Shown piece by piece: positions 24,522-32,703 of a stretch of DNA of 64,000 bases. The DNA lies in NCBI RefSeq assembly GCF_005222485.1, contig NZ_CP029078.1:7069501-7133500 (forward strand), given 5' to 3'. The position numbers were made by a program, and so were the translations under genes. Each line of letters begins with the position of its first letter. Within the stretch, counting starts at the first letter, position 1. This DNA comes from Streptomyces griseoviridis (lineage in GTDB: Bacteria; Actinomycetota; Actinomycetes; Streptomycetales; Streptomycetaceae). Under the pieces are notes generated by a model, which did no database searches, had not been told where the DNA came from, and worked only from the letters and a program-made list of their open reading frames with translations.

Positions 24522-25244
24522 TCACCAGGGCAGGACGCCCGCGTCCGTGACGAAACGGCCCGTGGGACCGTCCGCGTCCAGCAGGGCGAGCCGCACCTCG
24601 ATCGCGGCGCCCTCCTCGGCGGTGCGCTCGCCGACCCCGTCGTTGATGTCCGTGGCGACGAACCCGGGCGAGCAGGCGTTCACCTTGATCGCGGTGTCCC
24701 GCAACTCGTTGGCGTACAGCAGCGTCAGCATGTTCAGGGCCGCCTTGGAGACGCTGTACGCCGTGATCGCGGGCATCGCCGACCCGTCGAGCCAGGCCGG
24801 CAGACCCATCTCGCTGGAGACGTTGACGATCCGTCCGGCCGCGGAGCGGCGCAGCAGCGGAAGGACGGCGTTCGTCACCGCGGCCACCCCGTGCACGTTC
24901 GTCTCGAACGTGGCCCTGAGCTGGCCGGCACCGACCCGGCTCGGCGGGTTGGCCGGCCACTCGACGTTGACGCCGGCGTTGTTGACGAGGATGTCGAGGC
25001 GGCCGTGGCGCGCGTCGACGCGCCGGGCGGCCCGCTCGATCAGGTCGGGGTCCGTCACGTCCAGATGCACGAAGTGCGCGTCGGCGCCCTCGGCGCGCAG
25101 CCGCTCCACGGCGGCCTCGCCGCGTCCCTTGTCCCGGGCTCCGGCCAGCACCACGGCGCCCAGCGCGCCGAGACGCCGCGCGGTCTCGAACCCGATTCCC
25201 TTGTTGGCGCCTGTGATCAGGGCGATCTTGCGGTCAGTAGCCAT
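24522..25244 (-). CDS. Short-chain dehydrogenase/reductase
   Basis: A 240-residue classical SDR with cofactor motif LITGANKGIGFETAR, ILVNNAGVNVEW, catalytic SS...YSVSKAALN and CSPGFVATDIND. The NKGIG form of the glycine motif is typical of carbonyl-reductase-like SDRs that prefer NADPH. It lies between an O-methyltransferase and a glycosyltransferase, 94 and 97 bp apart on the same strand. It may reduce a side-chain or ring ketone of the polyketide, or a sugar intermediate; neither can be chosen from sequence. Confidence 0.93.
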   Translation of the reverse strand: MATDRKIALITGANKGIGFETARRLGALGAVVLAGARDKGRGEAAVERLRAEGADAHFVHLDVTDPDLIERAARRVDARHGRLDILVNNAGVNVEWPANPPSRVGAGQLRATFETNVHGVAAVTNAVLPLLRRSAAGRIVNVSSEMGLPAWLDGSAMPAITAYSVSKAALNMLTLLYANELRDTAIKVNACSPGFVATDINDGVGERTAEEGAAIEVRLALLDADGPTGRFVTDAGVLPW

Positions 25245-25338
25245 GCGGGGAGCATCGCAGCGGCGGCTCGTGTCCCTCTGGTGCGTCGCTCACGCACCGC
25301 TCAGGGACCGGCCGCCGCCCCGGCCGGGCCGGCTCGGG

Positions 25339-26361
25339 TCAGGGCCGGTCGCCGGGGAGCACCGCCTCCACGATGCTCTGCACCGAGCCCGTCGGGATCA
25401 GCCGGCCGACGGTGAGCCCGGCCTCCGTGAGCAGCCGCGTGTACTCCTCACCGGTCCGCTCCTGGCCGCCCGCCATGACGTGCATGGCGAAGTCGAACGC
25501 CTTGCTGGTGTGCGGGGCGTCGCCGGCCGGGATCACCCGCTCGATCAGCAGCAGCCTGCCGTCCGGCTTCATCGCCTGCCGGCAGCCGCGCAGGATGCGC
25601 ACCGCGTCCGCATCGCTCCAGCCGTGCAGCACCGACTTCATCAGGTACAGGTCGCCGCCCGCCGGGAGGTCACCGAAGATGTCGCCGCCCACCACCTCGC
25701 ACCGCTCGGTGAGCCCCGCCTCGCCCAGGCAGGTGCGCTCCACCACGTGCGGCAGGTCGAACAGCACCCCGGTGGTCAGCGGACGTGCCGTGAGGACCGC
25801 CGCGAGCAGCGTGCCGTCCCCGCCGCCCACGTCGACGATCCGGCCCGTCCGCGGGAAGTCGTACGCCTCGACGATCGCGCCCCGCTCCACCCGGCTGTGC
25901 TCCTGCATGGCCGTGTCGAACGCGGCGCCCTCCTGCGGGTTGTCCCGCAGGAACTCCCAGAACGGCTGCCCGAACGCCGTCGCGAAGGCGCCGTCGCCGG
26001 TGCGCAGCGCGTGGTCCGCGTGCTGGAAGGCGCGCGCGGTGATCCGGCCCGACTGGGCGATCGTGGTCCGCACCGAGCGGGGATGGTCCGAGCGCAGGCA
26101 CGCGCCGACCTCGGTGAGCGCGAACCGTCCGGGCGCCGACTCGGTGAACACCCCGCAGCCCGCCAGCGCCCGCAGCATGCTGTGCAGGGTCCCCGCGTCG
26201 GTCCCGGTCCGCCGCGCCAGCTCCTCGGTGGACCGCTCCTGTCCGGCCAGGAGATCAGCGATCCCCAGCTCGGCGGCGAGGTGGAGCGCCCGCGCGTAGA
26301 TGAAGCCGTCGCCGAGCGCCAGCAGGCGCAGACTGCTGTCCTGTTCCAGAGCGCTGCTCAT
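25339..26361 (-). CDS. SAM-dependent O-methyltransferase (Methyltransf_2)
   Basis: A 340-residue protein with an N-terminal winged-helix dimerization domain (LGIADLLAGQERSTEELARR) and a C-terminal SAM domain: motif I VDVGGGDGTLL, GDIFGDLPAGGDLYLMK, the catalytic-region VLHGWSDADAVRIL and LLLIERVIP. The family methylates phenolic or sugar hydroxyls in anthracycline-like pathways (DnrK/TcmN type). ATG at 26361 has GGAG seven bases upstream. It is much more distant from the two near-identical enzymes at 30374 and 32704 than those are from each other, so it should have a different substrate. Confidence 0.93.
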   Translation of the reverse strand: MSSALEQDSSLRLLALGDGFIYARALHLAAELGIADLLAGQERSTEELARRTGTDAGTLHSMLRALAGCGVFTESAPGRFALTEVGACLRSDHPRSVRTTIAQSGRITARAFQHADHALRTGDGAFATAFGQPFWEFLRDNPQEGAAFDTAMQEHSRVERGAIVEAYDFPRTGRIVDVGGGDGTLLAAVLTARPLTTGVLFDLPHVVERTCLGEAGLTERCEVVGGDIFGDLPAGGDLYLMKSVLHGWSDADAVRILRGCRQAMKPDGRLLLIERVIPAGDAPHTSKAFDFAMHVMAGGQERTGEEYTRLLTEAGLTVGRLIPTGSVQSIVEAVLPGDRP

Positions 26362-26481
26362 CCGCTGTCTCCACTCCTTCGTCCGTGACGGTGGGTCACC
26401 AGCGTGCGGGAGAGCGCTCAACGGCGGCTTGAGGGCGGATGCACCGGGTGCGCCCGGGGCCCTGGGCGCCCACCCGGCGGT

Positions 26482-27648
26482 TCAGGCGTGGGCGCCCACG
26501 GTGACGGTCCCGACGGTCAGTTCGGGCTTGCCCTCCAGGACGGCCCCCACCCGCTCGACCTGCTCGTCGAGTTCGGCGAGGTGCGCGCCGGACAGCGGCG
26601 CCAGCGGCTCCACGGTGACCTGGATCCGCTTCCCCGACCTGCGCTGGTGCCAGACCCCGGCGACCGTGCCGTCGACCAGCAGCACCGGGTAGTTGCCCGC
26701 CTGCCCCGACGGTGTCAGCGCCCGCACGGACGCCTGACCCGGGTAGAGGAGGCCGCGCGGCTGGGCGGCCACCACATAGGCGTCGAAGTACGGCAGCAGC
26801 CGCACGCCCCGGTGCGGCTCGGCCGGGATCGCGGTGTCGCCCGCGTTGACCCAGGCGGGGTTGCCCTCGAAGTCGACCTGCTCTATGTCGCCCTCCATCG
26901 CCCGGAACAGGCCACTGGCCCACCCCCGGGGCGCGTTGAGCCACTGGGCGAAGTTCTGCGGGGTGGCGGGCCCGTAGGCGTGCAGATACCGCTGCACGAG
27001 CCGGCGCTGCGCGGTCGGCCCGTCGAGCGGGGTGACGTCGCTGAGGTAGCGCAGCGGGTTGGTGTACGTGACCTTGCGGCCGCGGTTGGGCGCGAAGCAC
27101 AGCACGCCCCGGTGCGCGGCCAGCGTCATCGCCTGCCGCCAGCGCGGCCACTTGCCCTGGAACGCCTCCATGACCAGGTCGCCCGCCCACGGTCCGGTGG
27201 CCGCCACCACCGCGTCGGTGAGTTCGTCGACGGTCAACTCGGCGCTCAGAAGCGACTTCCCGATGGCGGCGACGACCTGTTCCGTCTGGTCCTCGGTCAT
27301 CTGGACGTCCTTGGGGAACGGACTGGGCGACTGCGGTATGGAGCTGAACGCCCCGATCCACAGCGGGAGATCGGCCGTCGTCAGCAGATGGACGGTGCCG
27401 CGCGGACCGTACATCTTCACCAACTCCCGCCGGTCCCACAGCGCCGCGCGGACCTCGGCGCGGGTGGCGCCCTCGATCCGCAGCGCCACCGACAGTTCGG
27501 CCGCCGACAGGATCTGCGCGTGGGCGCCGCACAGGGTGGAGACGATCCCGGCGGGACCCTCCTGCCCCGACGGCGAGACGAGCGAACCTCGGTCCATCCG
27601 CCGTAAGGAGACTTCGGGCCACGACAGTCGTGGAGTGTCGGCGTTCAT
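26482..27648 (-). CDS. AlkZ-like (HTH_42) DNA glycosylase, His-x-Gln type
   Basis: A 388-residue HTH_42 protein, the second in the cluster. Its putative catalytic motif is CGAHAQILSAAELSVALR with H43-A44-Q45, a His-x-Gln variant of the Gln-x-Gln motif of AlkZ. Further family segments are RELVKMYGPRGTVHLLT, AHRGVLCFAPNRGRKVTYTNP, QRYLHAYGPATPQNFAQWL and PVLLVDGTVAGVWHQRR. AlkZ-family enzymes remove bulky alkylated purines, and homologues give self-resistance in azinomycin and trioxacarcin/LL-D49194 producers. Lying mid-cluster in the tailoring operon supports a resistance role more strongly than for 858-1970. ATG at 27648 follows GGAGGG. Confidence 0.87.
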   Translation of the reverse strand: MNADTPRLSWPEVSLRRMDRGSLVSPSGQEGPAGIVSTLCGAHAQILSAAELSVALRIEGATRAEVRAALWDRRELVKMYGPRGTVHLLTTADLPLWIGAFSSIPQSPSPFPKDVQMTEDQTEQVVAAIGKSLLSAELTVDELTDAVVAATGPWAGDLVMEAFQGKWPRWRQAMTLAAHRGVLCFAPNRGRKVTYTNPLRYLSDVTPLDGPTAQRRLVQRYLHAYGPATPQNFAQWLNAPRGWASGLFRAMEGDIEQVDFEGNPAWVNAGDTAIPAEPHRGVRLLPYFDAYVVAAQPRGLLYPGQASVRALTPSGQAGNYPVLLVDGTVAGVWHQRRSGKRIQVTVEPLAPLSGAHLAELDEQVERVGAVLEGKPELTVGTVTVGAHA

Positions 27649-27830
27649 GGAAAAGTCCCTCCGAATGGGGTCGCGGCTCTCCGAGGCGCGGCGAGTTTAG
27701 CAGCGGCGCGACGGCGCCCACGGCGAGGCGGGCCGTCCTCCGACGACCCGCCGCACCATGGGCGGCGACCGGCACCGCGGCCGTCAAAGGCCGTGGCTCC
27801 AGGGGTGGTTGTGCTGCTCTCCGGGGCCCG

Positions 27831-29012
27831 TCAGGTGCCGGGCGCCGACGGCTGCGGGGCGGTCTCCGCGGGCCGGTCGGCGGCCTTCGGCGGCCGGGGG
27901 CGGCTGAAGCGCCGCATCGCCGGGGCCTCCACGCACGTGTACAGCAGCCACGCCAGGACCAGGCTGATCGCCAGCGTCAGCACCCCGTACCCGAACGCCC
28001 CGGCGAGGCTCACCGGCTTCGCCCAGTTCTCCGGGTGGACAGCGCCGATCGGCCCGTAGGCGACGACGAGGTAGTGGACCAGATAGAGGCTGTAGGAGAC
28101 CTCCCCGAGCCTGACCAGGGGCCGGCTGCCCAGCACCCTGACCCGGTCGGCCACGTCCGCCCGCGCGAGCGCGCCGATCAGCAGCGCCAGCGGCAGCGAG
28201 GTCGCGGCCACCCGGTCGTAGACGCCCGGCAGATTCGCCCCGGCGACGAACGCCACCACCGCGAGGGCCAGTGCCGGGACCACCCCGAACGGGAGCCTGC
28301 GCCCGCGCATGACGAGCAGCGCCGTCAGCACCCCGAGGGCGAACTCCAGGAGCCGGGTGACGGGGAAGTAGTAGGTGAACCAGACCGCCCACCAGTGGTC
28401 GTTCGTCAACGGCATCGTCGGCCGCGCGGGCAGCAGCCCCGCCACCAGCGGCACGAGCGCGATCAGGACGGCCGTACCCGCCAGCCACCGCCACAGGTGC
28501 CCCGGCCTGATCCCGCGCGTCACCCGCAGCAGCAGCGGGAACGACAGATAGAACAGCAGCTCACAGGCGAGCGACCAACTCGGCGCGTTGCCACCGTAGT
28601 TGATGACCGCGTCCTGCTCCGGTATCCAGCTCTGCACCAGGAAGACCGTCGGCACGGTGTTGACGGCGGTGATCGGCACGCTCGCCGACAGCATCAGCAG
28701 CAGCGCCGCCGCCAGGGTCACCAGATGGTTGGGGAAGATCTTCACCAGCCGTCTGCGCCAGAAGCGCCGCGCGGGGTCGTCGGGCCGGCTCACCCAGGTG
28801 AGGATGAAACCGCTCAGCACGAAGAAGAACGACACCCCGACGTTTCCCGCGGCTTCGACGTAGCGCTGCGCGCCCGCCGCCCGGGTGCCGCCGAGCCGGG
28901 GGATCAGCGCGATCCCCACATGACAGACCAGCACCATGCAGGCGGCCAGGAACCTGGCACCGGTGAGCGCGGGCAACCGGGACCGTTCGATGGCGGTCGT
29001 CGACGCCGTCAT
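27831..29012 (-). CDS. Membrane-bound acyltransferase 3 family protein
   Basis: A 393-residue multi-span protein (about ten hydrophobic helices) of the acyltransferase_3 family. TM1 has LACMVLVCHVGIAL-like sequence with conserved His31, followed by SFFFVLSGFILTWVSRP and FWRRRLVKIFPNHLVTL, the usual active-site signature. These enzymes move acyl groups, often acetyl, onto sugar hydroxyls at the membrane. ATG at 29012 has AAAGGAGG six bases upstream, and the gene lies 28 bp after a glycosyltransferase. O-acylation of a branched deoxysugar is a reasonable inference; membrane O-acetyltransferases are known in the trioxacarcin pathway. Confidence 0.92.
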   Translation of the reverse strand: MTASTTAIERSRLPALTGARFLAACMVLVCHVGIALIPRLGGTRAAGAQRYVEAAGNVGVSFFFVLSGFILTWVSRPDDPARRFWRRRLVKIFPNHLVTLAAALLLMLSASVPITAVNTVPTVFLVQSWIPEQDAVINYGGNAPSWSLACELLFYLSFPLLLRVTRGIRPGHLWRWLAGTAVLIALVPLVAGLLPARPTMPLTNDHWWAVWFTYYFPVTRLLEFALGVLTALLVMRGRRLPFGVVPALALAVVAFVAGANLPGVYDRVAATSLPLALLIGALARADVADRVRVLGSRPLVRLGEVSYSLYLVHYLVVAYGPIGAVHPENWAKPVSLAGAFGYGVLTLAISLVLAWLLYTCVEAPAMRRFSRPRPPKAADRPAETAPQPSAPGT

Positions 29013-29040
29013 GGCGCCTCCTTTGCATCCAGTGAGGACG

Positions 29041-30324
29041 TCAGGGCCGACGACCCTGGCGAAGCGACGACACGAGCCCCTCCAGGACGGGCACGATGTC
29101 GCCTGGGCTCGGTACGGCGAGCCAGTCGCGGCGCAGTTCCTCGGCGGCGTCCTGGAACGCGGGCTCGGTCAGGACCCGCACCAGGCTCTTGCGCATCTCG
29201 GTGGTGGACGTCCGCGGGCCGACGGTCAGGCCGGCCCCGTAGTCGTGAACGTACCGCGCGTTGCCCGCGTACGCCGCTGTCGCGTCCGCCACGACGAACT
29301 GCGGCACCCCGTGCGCGACCGCCGCCATCAGCGTCCCGATGCCGCCGTGGTGGACGATCGCCGCACACGTCGGCAGCAGCAGCCCCAGCGGCAGATAGCT
29401 GACCGTGCGCACGTTCTCCGGCAGCGGACCGTCCGCCAGCTGCGAGGCGTCGACCGTCGCCACCACGTCCACGTCGAGTCCTGACACCACCTCCAGCAGA
29501 TCCGCGACCAGCGCGCGGTCGTTGCGGTACGCGCGCTGCGTGGTGCCCAGCGACACCGCGAGCCGCGGCCGCCCGGACGGCTCGTACAGCCACGGCGGCA
29601 CCACGTCGGGCCCGCCGTAGGGGATCCGCCGCACCGGCACCCGCCGTCCCGGCGCCCTGAGCTGCATGTCGGGCAGCATCGGGTCCACCGTGAACTGGCC
29701 GAGCAGCAGCTCCTCGTCGACCGGGACCCCGTACCGCTCGGCGCTCGGCCGCACCAGCTCCGTCACGGGATCGGCGAGCCCCGCCGACCGCAGCGCCGCC
29801 CGCCCCCGGGAGGTCCGCTCCGCGGCCCAGCCGACGAAGTCGTGCCCCCACAGGATCCGCGCGTGCGCCGCGCCGACCGCGCGCGCCGCCACCGCCCCCG
29901 ACGGCCAGTTCGGGTCCCACAGCACCAGGTCGGGACGCCACTCGCGCGCCGCCGACACCAGCGCGTCCACCCCCGCCCAGCGCTCCTCGGGCGCCCCCTC
30001 CTCCGGGTGGAAGATCCGCGAGGAGGCGTAGGTGTAGGTGCTGAACGTCCCCCACACCGGGTCGTCCGCGGAGAGCGCGAGCGCCTCGGTGAGCCGCGCC
30101 CGGTGCTCCTCGGGGAGGAGGAAGTCACCGACCGCGGACGGCGACGGCACGGTCTGCGGGGAGCCGAGCGCCACCGCGTCGAACCCGGCCGCGGTGATCA
30201 CCCCGGCCAGATCGGGATGCGAGGCGATCCGGACCTCGTGCCCCGCCCCCTGGAGCGCCCAGGCCGGCGGCAGCGCGGGATAGAGATGGGCCGGCAGGGG
30301 CCACACGACGATCAGGACACGCAT
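29041..30324 (-). CDS. Glycosyltransferase, EryCIII/DUF1205 type (GT1), second
   Basis: A 427-residue GT-B enzyme starting MRVLIVVWPLPAHLYPALPP, with RPDLVLWDPNWPSG, ILWGHDFVGWAAERT, VRRIPYGGPDVVPPWLYE, PRLAVSLGTTQR, VSYLPLGLLLPTC and VHHGGIGTLMAAVAHGVPQ. It is clearly homologous to 23150-24424 but well diverged, so the two probably attach different sugars or act at different positions. It sits 49 bp after an O-methyltransferase and 28 bp before the membrane acyltransferase in the operon starting at 33723. Confidence 0.95.
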   Translation of the reverse strand: MRVLIVVWPLPAHLYPALPPAWALQGAGHEVRIASHPDLAGVITAAGFDAVALGSPQTVPSPSAVGDFLLPEEHRARLTEALALSADDPVWGTFSTYTYASSRIFHPEEGAPEERWAGVDALVSAAREWRPDLVLWDPNWPSGAVAARAVGAAHARILWGHDFVGWAAERTSRGRAALRSAGLADPVTELVRPSAERYGVPVDEELLLGQFTVDPMLPDMQLRAPGRRVPVRRIPYGGPDVVPPWLYEPSGRPRLAVSLGTTQRAYRNDRALVADLLEVVSGLDVDVVATVDASQLADGPLPENVRTVSYLPLGLLLPTCAAIVHHGGIGTLMAAVAHGVPQFVVADATAAYAGNARYVHDYGAGLTVGPRTSTTEMRKSLVRVLTEPAFQDAAEELRRDWLAVPSPGDIVPVLEGLVSSLRQGRRP

Positions 30325-30373
30325 TCGGGTCTCCTCCGGGCGGACGGCGACGGCGCTGAAGGACCGGCGTCGG

Positions 30374-31393
30374 TCAGGCGGGCACGCACTCGACGATGGA
30401 CATCAGGGACGGCGTGGTGAGGATCCGGCTGACGGTGAAGCCGCCCTTGCCGAGGATGTCCTCGAACTCCGCCTGGGTGCGCTCCTTGCCGTCCACCACC
30501 GCGAGCATCGACACGTCGATGGTCTTGCTGGCGTGGGGCTGGTTGCCGGGCGGGATGACGGGGTCGACGACGAGGAGGGTGCTGGTGTCGTGGACGGCTT
30601 CGCGGACGCTCTTGAGGATGCGGAGGCAGTCGGTGTCGCTCCAGTCGTGGAGGACGGACTTGAGGATGTAGTGGTCGGCTCCCGCGGGGACGTTCTCGAA
30701 GAAGTCGCCGGCCTGGACGCTCCAGCGTCCGGTGGTGGCGGGGGTGTCGAGCTGGTGTTCGTCGAGGACGGACTGCTGGTCGTAGAGGGTGCCGGTGATG
30801 TGGGGGTGGGTGGTGAGGATCTCGCGCAGGAGGCTGCCGGTGCCGCCGCCGACGTCGATGACCTTCGCGCCGTCCGGGAAGGCGTAGCTGCTCGCGATGT
30901 GCTGGTTCCACAGCCGGGAGAAACCGGCCGTACCGGCGTTGAAGACCGACGCCGTCTCCGGGACCGTCTGGAGGTGGGCGAAGAAGCCGGCGCCGAAGAT
31001 GTCGTCGAAGACCGTGTGGCCCTGGCGCACCGTGTCGTACATCCGCGCGTACGGCCGCCAGAACAGATCCTCGCCGAGCATGAGGAACGGGTCGTGCAGC
31101 GAGCCGGGCACGTCGGTGCGCAGCAGCTCTGCCATCGGGGTCAGGGCGAAGCGGGCCCGGTCGTCCTCGCGGAAGACCTCGCGGGTGGCGAGGTAGCGCA
31201 GCACCCGGTGCAGGTGCGGGCCGTTCAGGCCGGTCCTCTCGGCGAGTTCGGCGGCGGTACGCGGTCCGTCGGCGAGCTGGTCGGCGACACCCGCCTTCGT
31301 CACCGTGTACAGACAGGCCGTGTAGAGGTAGCCGTTCATGTGTTCCGACAGCTGCGCGCTCAGCTCGCTGGTGTCGGGCGGGGCGGACGTCAT
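30374..31393 (-). CDS. SAM-dependent O-methyltransferase, copy A of a recent duplicate
   Basis: A 339-residue Methyltransf_2 enzyme with an N-terminal dimerization winged helix (31-95), SAM motif VIDVGGGTGSLLRE (178-191), GDFFENVPAGADHYILK, VLHDWSDTDCLRIL and LLVVDPVIPPG. It differs from 32704-33723 at only 20 of 339 residues. The differences cluster at 111-128 and 294-300, near the substrate pocket in this fold, whereas 167-293 is identical. ATG at 31393 follows GGAGG six bases upstream. It likely methylates a phenol or hydroxyl of the aglycone or a sugar. Confidence 0.93.
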   Translation of the reverse strand: MTSAPPDTSELSAQLSEHMNGYLYTACLYTVTKAGVADQLADGPRTAAELAERTGLNGPHLHRVLRYLATREVFREDDRARFALTPMAELLRTDVPGSLHDPFLMLGEDLFWRPYARMYDTVRQGHTVFDDIFGAGFFAHLQTVPETASVFNAGTAGFSRLWNQHIASSYAFPDGAKVIDVGGGTGSLLREILTTHPHITGTLYDQQSVLDEHQLDTPATTGRWSVQAGDFFENVPAGADHYILKSVLHDWSDTDCLRILKSVREAVHDTSTLLVVDPVIPPGNQPHASKTIDVSMLAVVDGKERTQAEFEDILGKGGFTVSRILTTPSLMSIVECVPA

Positions 31394-31449
31394 CGCATAC
31401 CTCCGGGAGACGGGGAACGTACGAGGGACAGAGCGGGGGAACTAGCCGG

Positions 31450-32673
31450 TCAGGAACCGGCGTCGGGCACGGCACGCACCCGGACCGGGAGGCGGGGCAG
31501 ACCCCGCATCATCACGCTCGGGTACCAGGCCAGTCGGGCGGGATCGGCGTCGAGCGCCAGGTCGGGACAGCGCTCCAGCAGCGAACGGACCGCGGTCCGC
31601 GCCTCCAGCCTGGCCAACGGGGCGCCGAAACAGGCGTGGATGCCGTGCCCGAACGCCAGATGGCCGCCCGCCTCCCGCCGGATGTCGAAGCGGTCCGGGT
31701 CGGGGAAGCGGCCCGGGTCACGGTTGGCGGGGGTGTTCCCGATGAGGATCAGCTCACCCCCGCCGGGGATGTCGGTGTCACCGATCCGGACCGGCTCGGT
31801 GGTGAAGCGGTGCAGGGACGTCCCGGTCGGGCCGCTGTGCCGCAGCATCTCCTCCACGGCCGCGTCGAGCAGCGAGAAGTCGGCGCGCAGCGCGTCCAGT
31901 TGGTCAGGGTGCCGCAGCAGCGCGAGCATCCCGTTGGAGAGCAGCCCGGTGGTCGTCTCGTGCCCGGCGACCAGGAGCAGCACGGCGAGACCGACCATCT
32001 CGCTGTCGGACAGGGCGTCCTCGTCCTCCTCGCGCCGCCTGACCAGCCCGCTCAGCAGGTCGTCGCCCGGCCTGGCCCGCTTGTCGTCGAGCAACTCCTT
32101 GAGATAGCCGTCCAGTTCGGCGAGGGCCGCCTCCGCCTCGGCACCGTTCCACTCCTTGGTCACCTGGGTGGTCCAGCGGTGGAACTTGTCGCGGTCGTCG
32201 AACGGCACCCCGAGCAGCTCGCAGATGATCGCCGCGGGCAGCGGGAATGCGAAGTCCCTGACCAGGTCGGCCCGGCCGTCCGCGCGCTCCAGCATGGCCC
32301 CGATCAGCTCGTCGGTGACCTCCCGCACCCGGGGTTCGAGCGCCTGCACCCGCCGCGGCGTGAACTCCCTGACCACCAGCTTGCGCAGCCTGGTGTGCCG
32401 GGGCGGGTCGGAGATCAGCATGTGCGGGTTGGCCCACGGATCGTCCTCCGTGTCGGCCGCGCCGGGGGAGTTGCGCCAGTCGTTCGACAGCCGCGGGTCG
32501 GACAGCGCCGCCCTGGCCTCCTCGTAGCCCACCACGAGCCAGGCCGTGAACCCCTCGGGCAGCAGCACCCGGTGCACCGGACCCCGCCCGCGCAGTTGCG
32601 CGTACGTCGGGTGCGGATCGCGCGCGAACTCCTCGCCCAGCGCGGCCAGATCGACGATCGCCTCTTCACTCAT
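31450..32673 (-). CDS. Cytochrome P450
   Basis: A 407-residue P450 with C-helix SDPPRHTRLRKLVVREFTPRR, I-helix LLLVAGHETTTG, K-helix EEMLR and heme loop FGHGIHACFGAPLARLE with Cys348, a CYP107/105-like arrangement. ATG at 32673 is preceded by GGAGGAGG at ideal spacing. It lies between the two near-identical O-methyltransferases (30 and 56 bp gaps). Hydroxylation followed by O-methylation of neighbouring positions is a simple reading of this order. The retained heme Cys shows it is a true P450, not a glycosyltransferase helper. Confidence 0.95.
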   Translation of the reverse strand: MSEEAIVDLAALGEEFARDPHPTYAQLRGRGPVHRVLLPEGFTAWLVVGYEEARAALSDPRLSNDWRNSPGAADTEDDPWANPHMLISDPPRHTRLRKLVVREFTPRRVQALEPRVREVTDELIGAMLERADGRADLVRDFAFPLPAAIICELLGVPFDDRDKFHRWTTQVTKEWNGAEAEAALAELDGYLKELLDDKRARPGDDLLSGLVRRREEDEDALSDSEMVGLAVLLLVAGHETTTGLLSNGMLALLRHPDQLDALRADFSLLDAAVEEMLRHSGPTGTSLHRFTTEPVRIGDTDIPGGGELILIGNTPANRDPGRFPDPDRFDIRREAGGHLAFGHGIHACFGAPLARLEARTAVRSLLERCPDLALDADPARLAWYPSVMMRGLPRLPVRVRAVPDAGS

Positions 32674-32703
32674 CCCGCTGCCTCCTCCCGTCCCGCGCAC
32701 CCG

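Noticed and set aside
31450..32673. P450 as an EryCII/DesVIII-type glycosyltransferase helper
   Set aside because: It keeps the heme Cys (Cys348), ExxR and the I-helix motif, whereas helpers lose the Cys loop.
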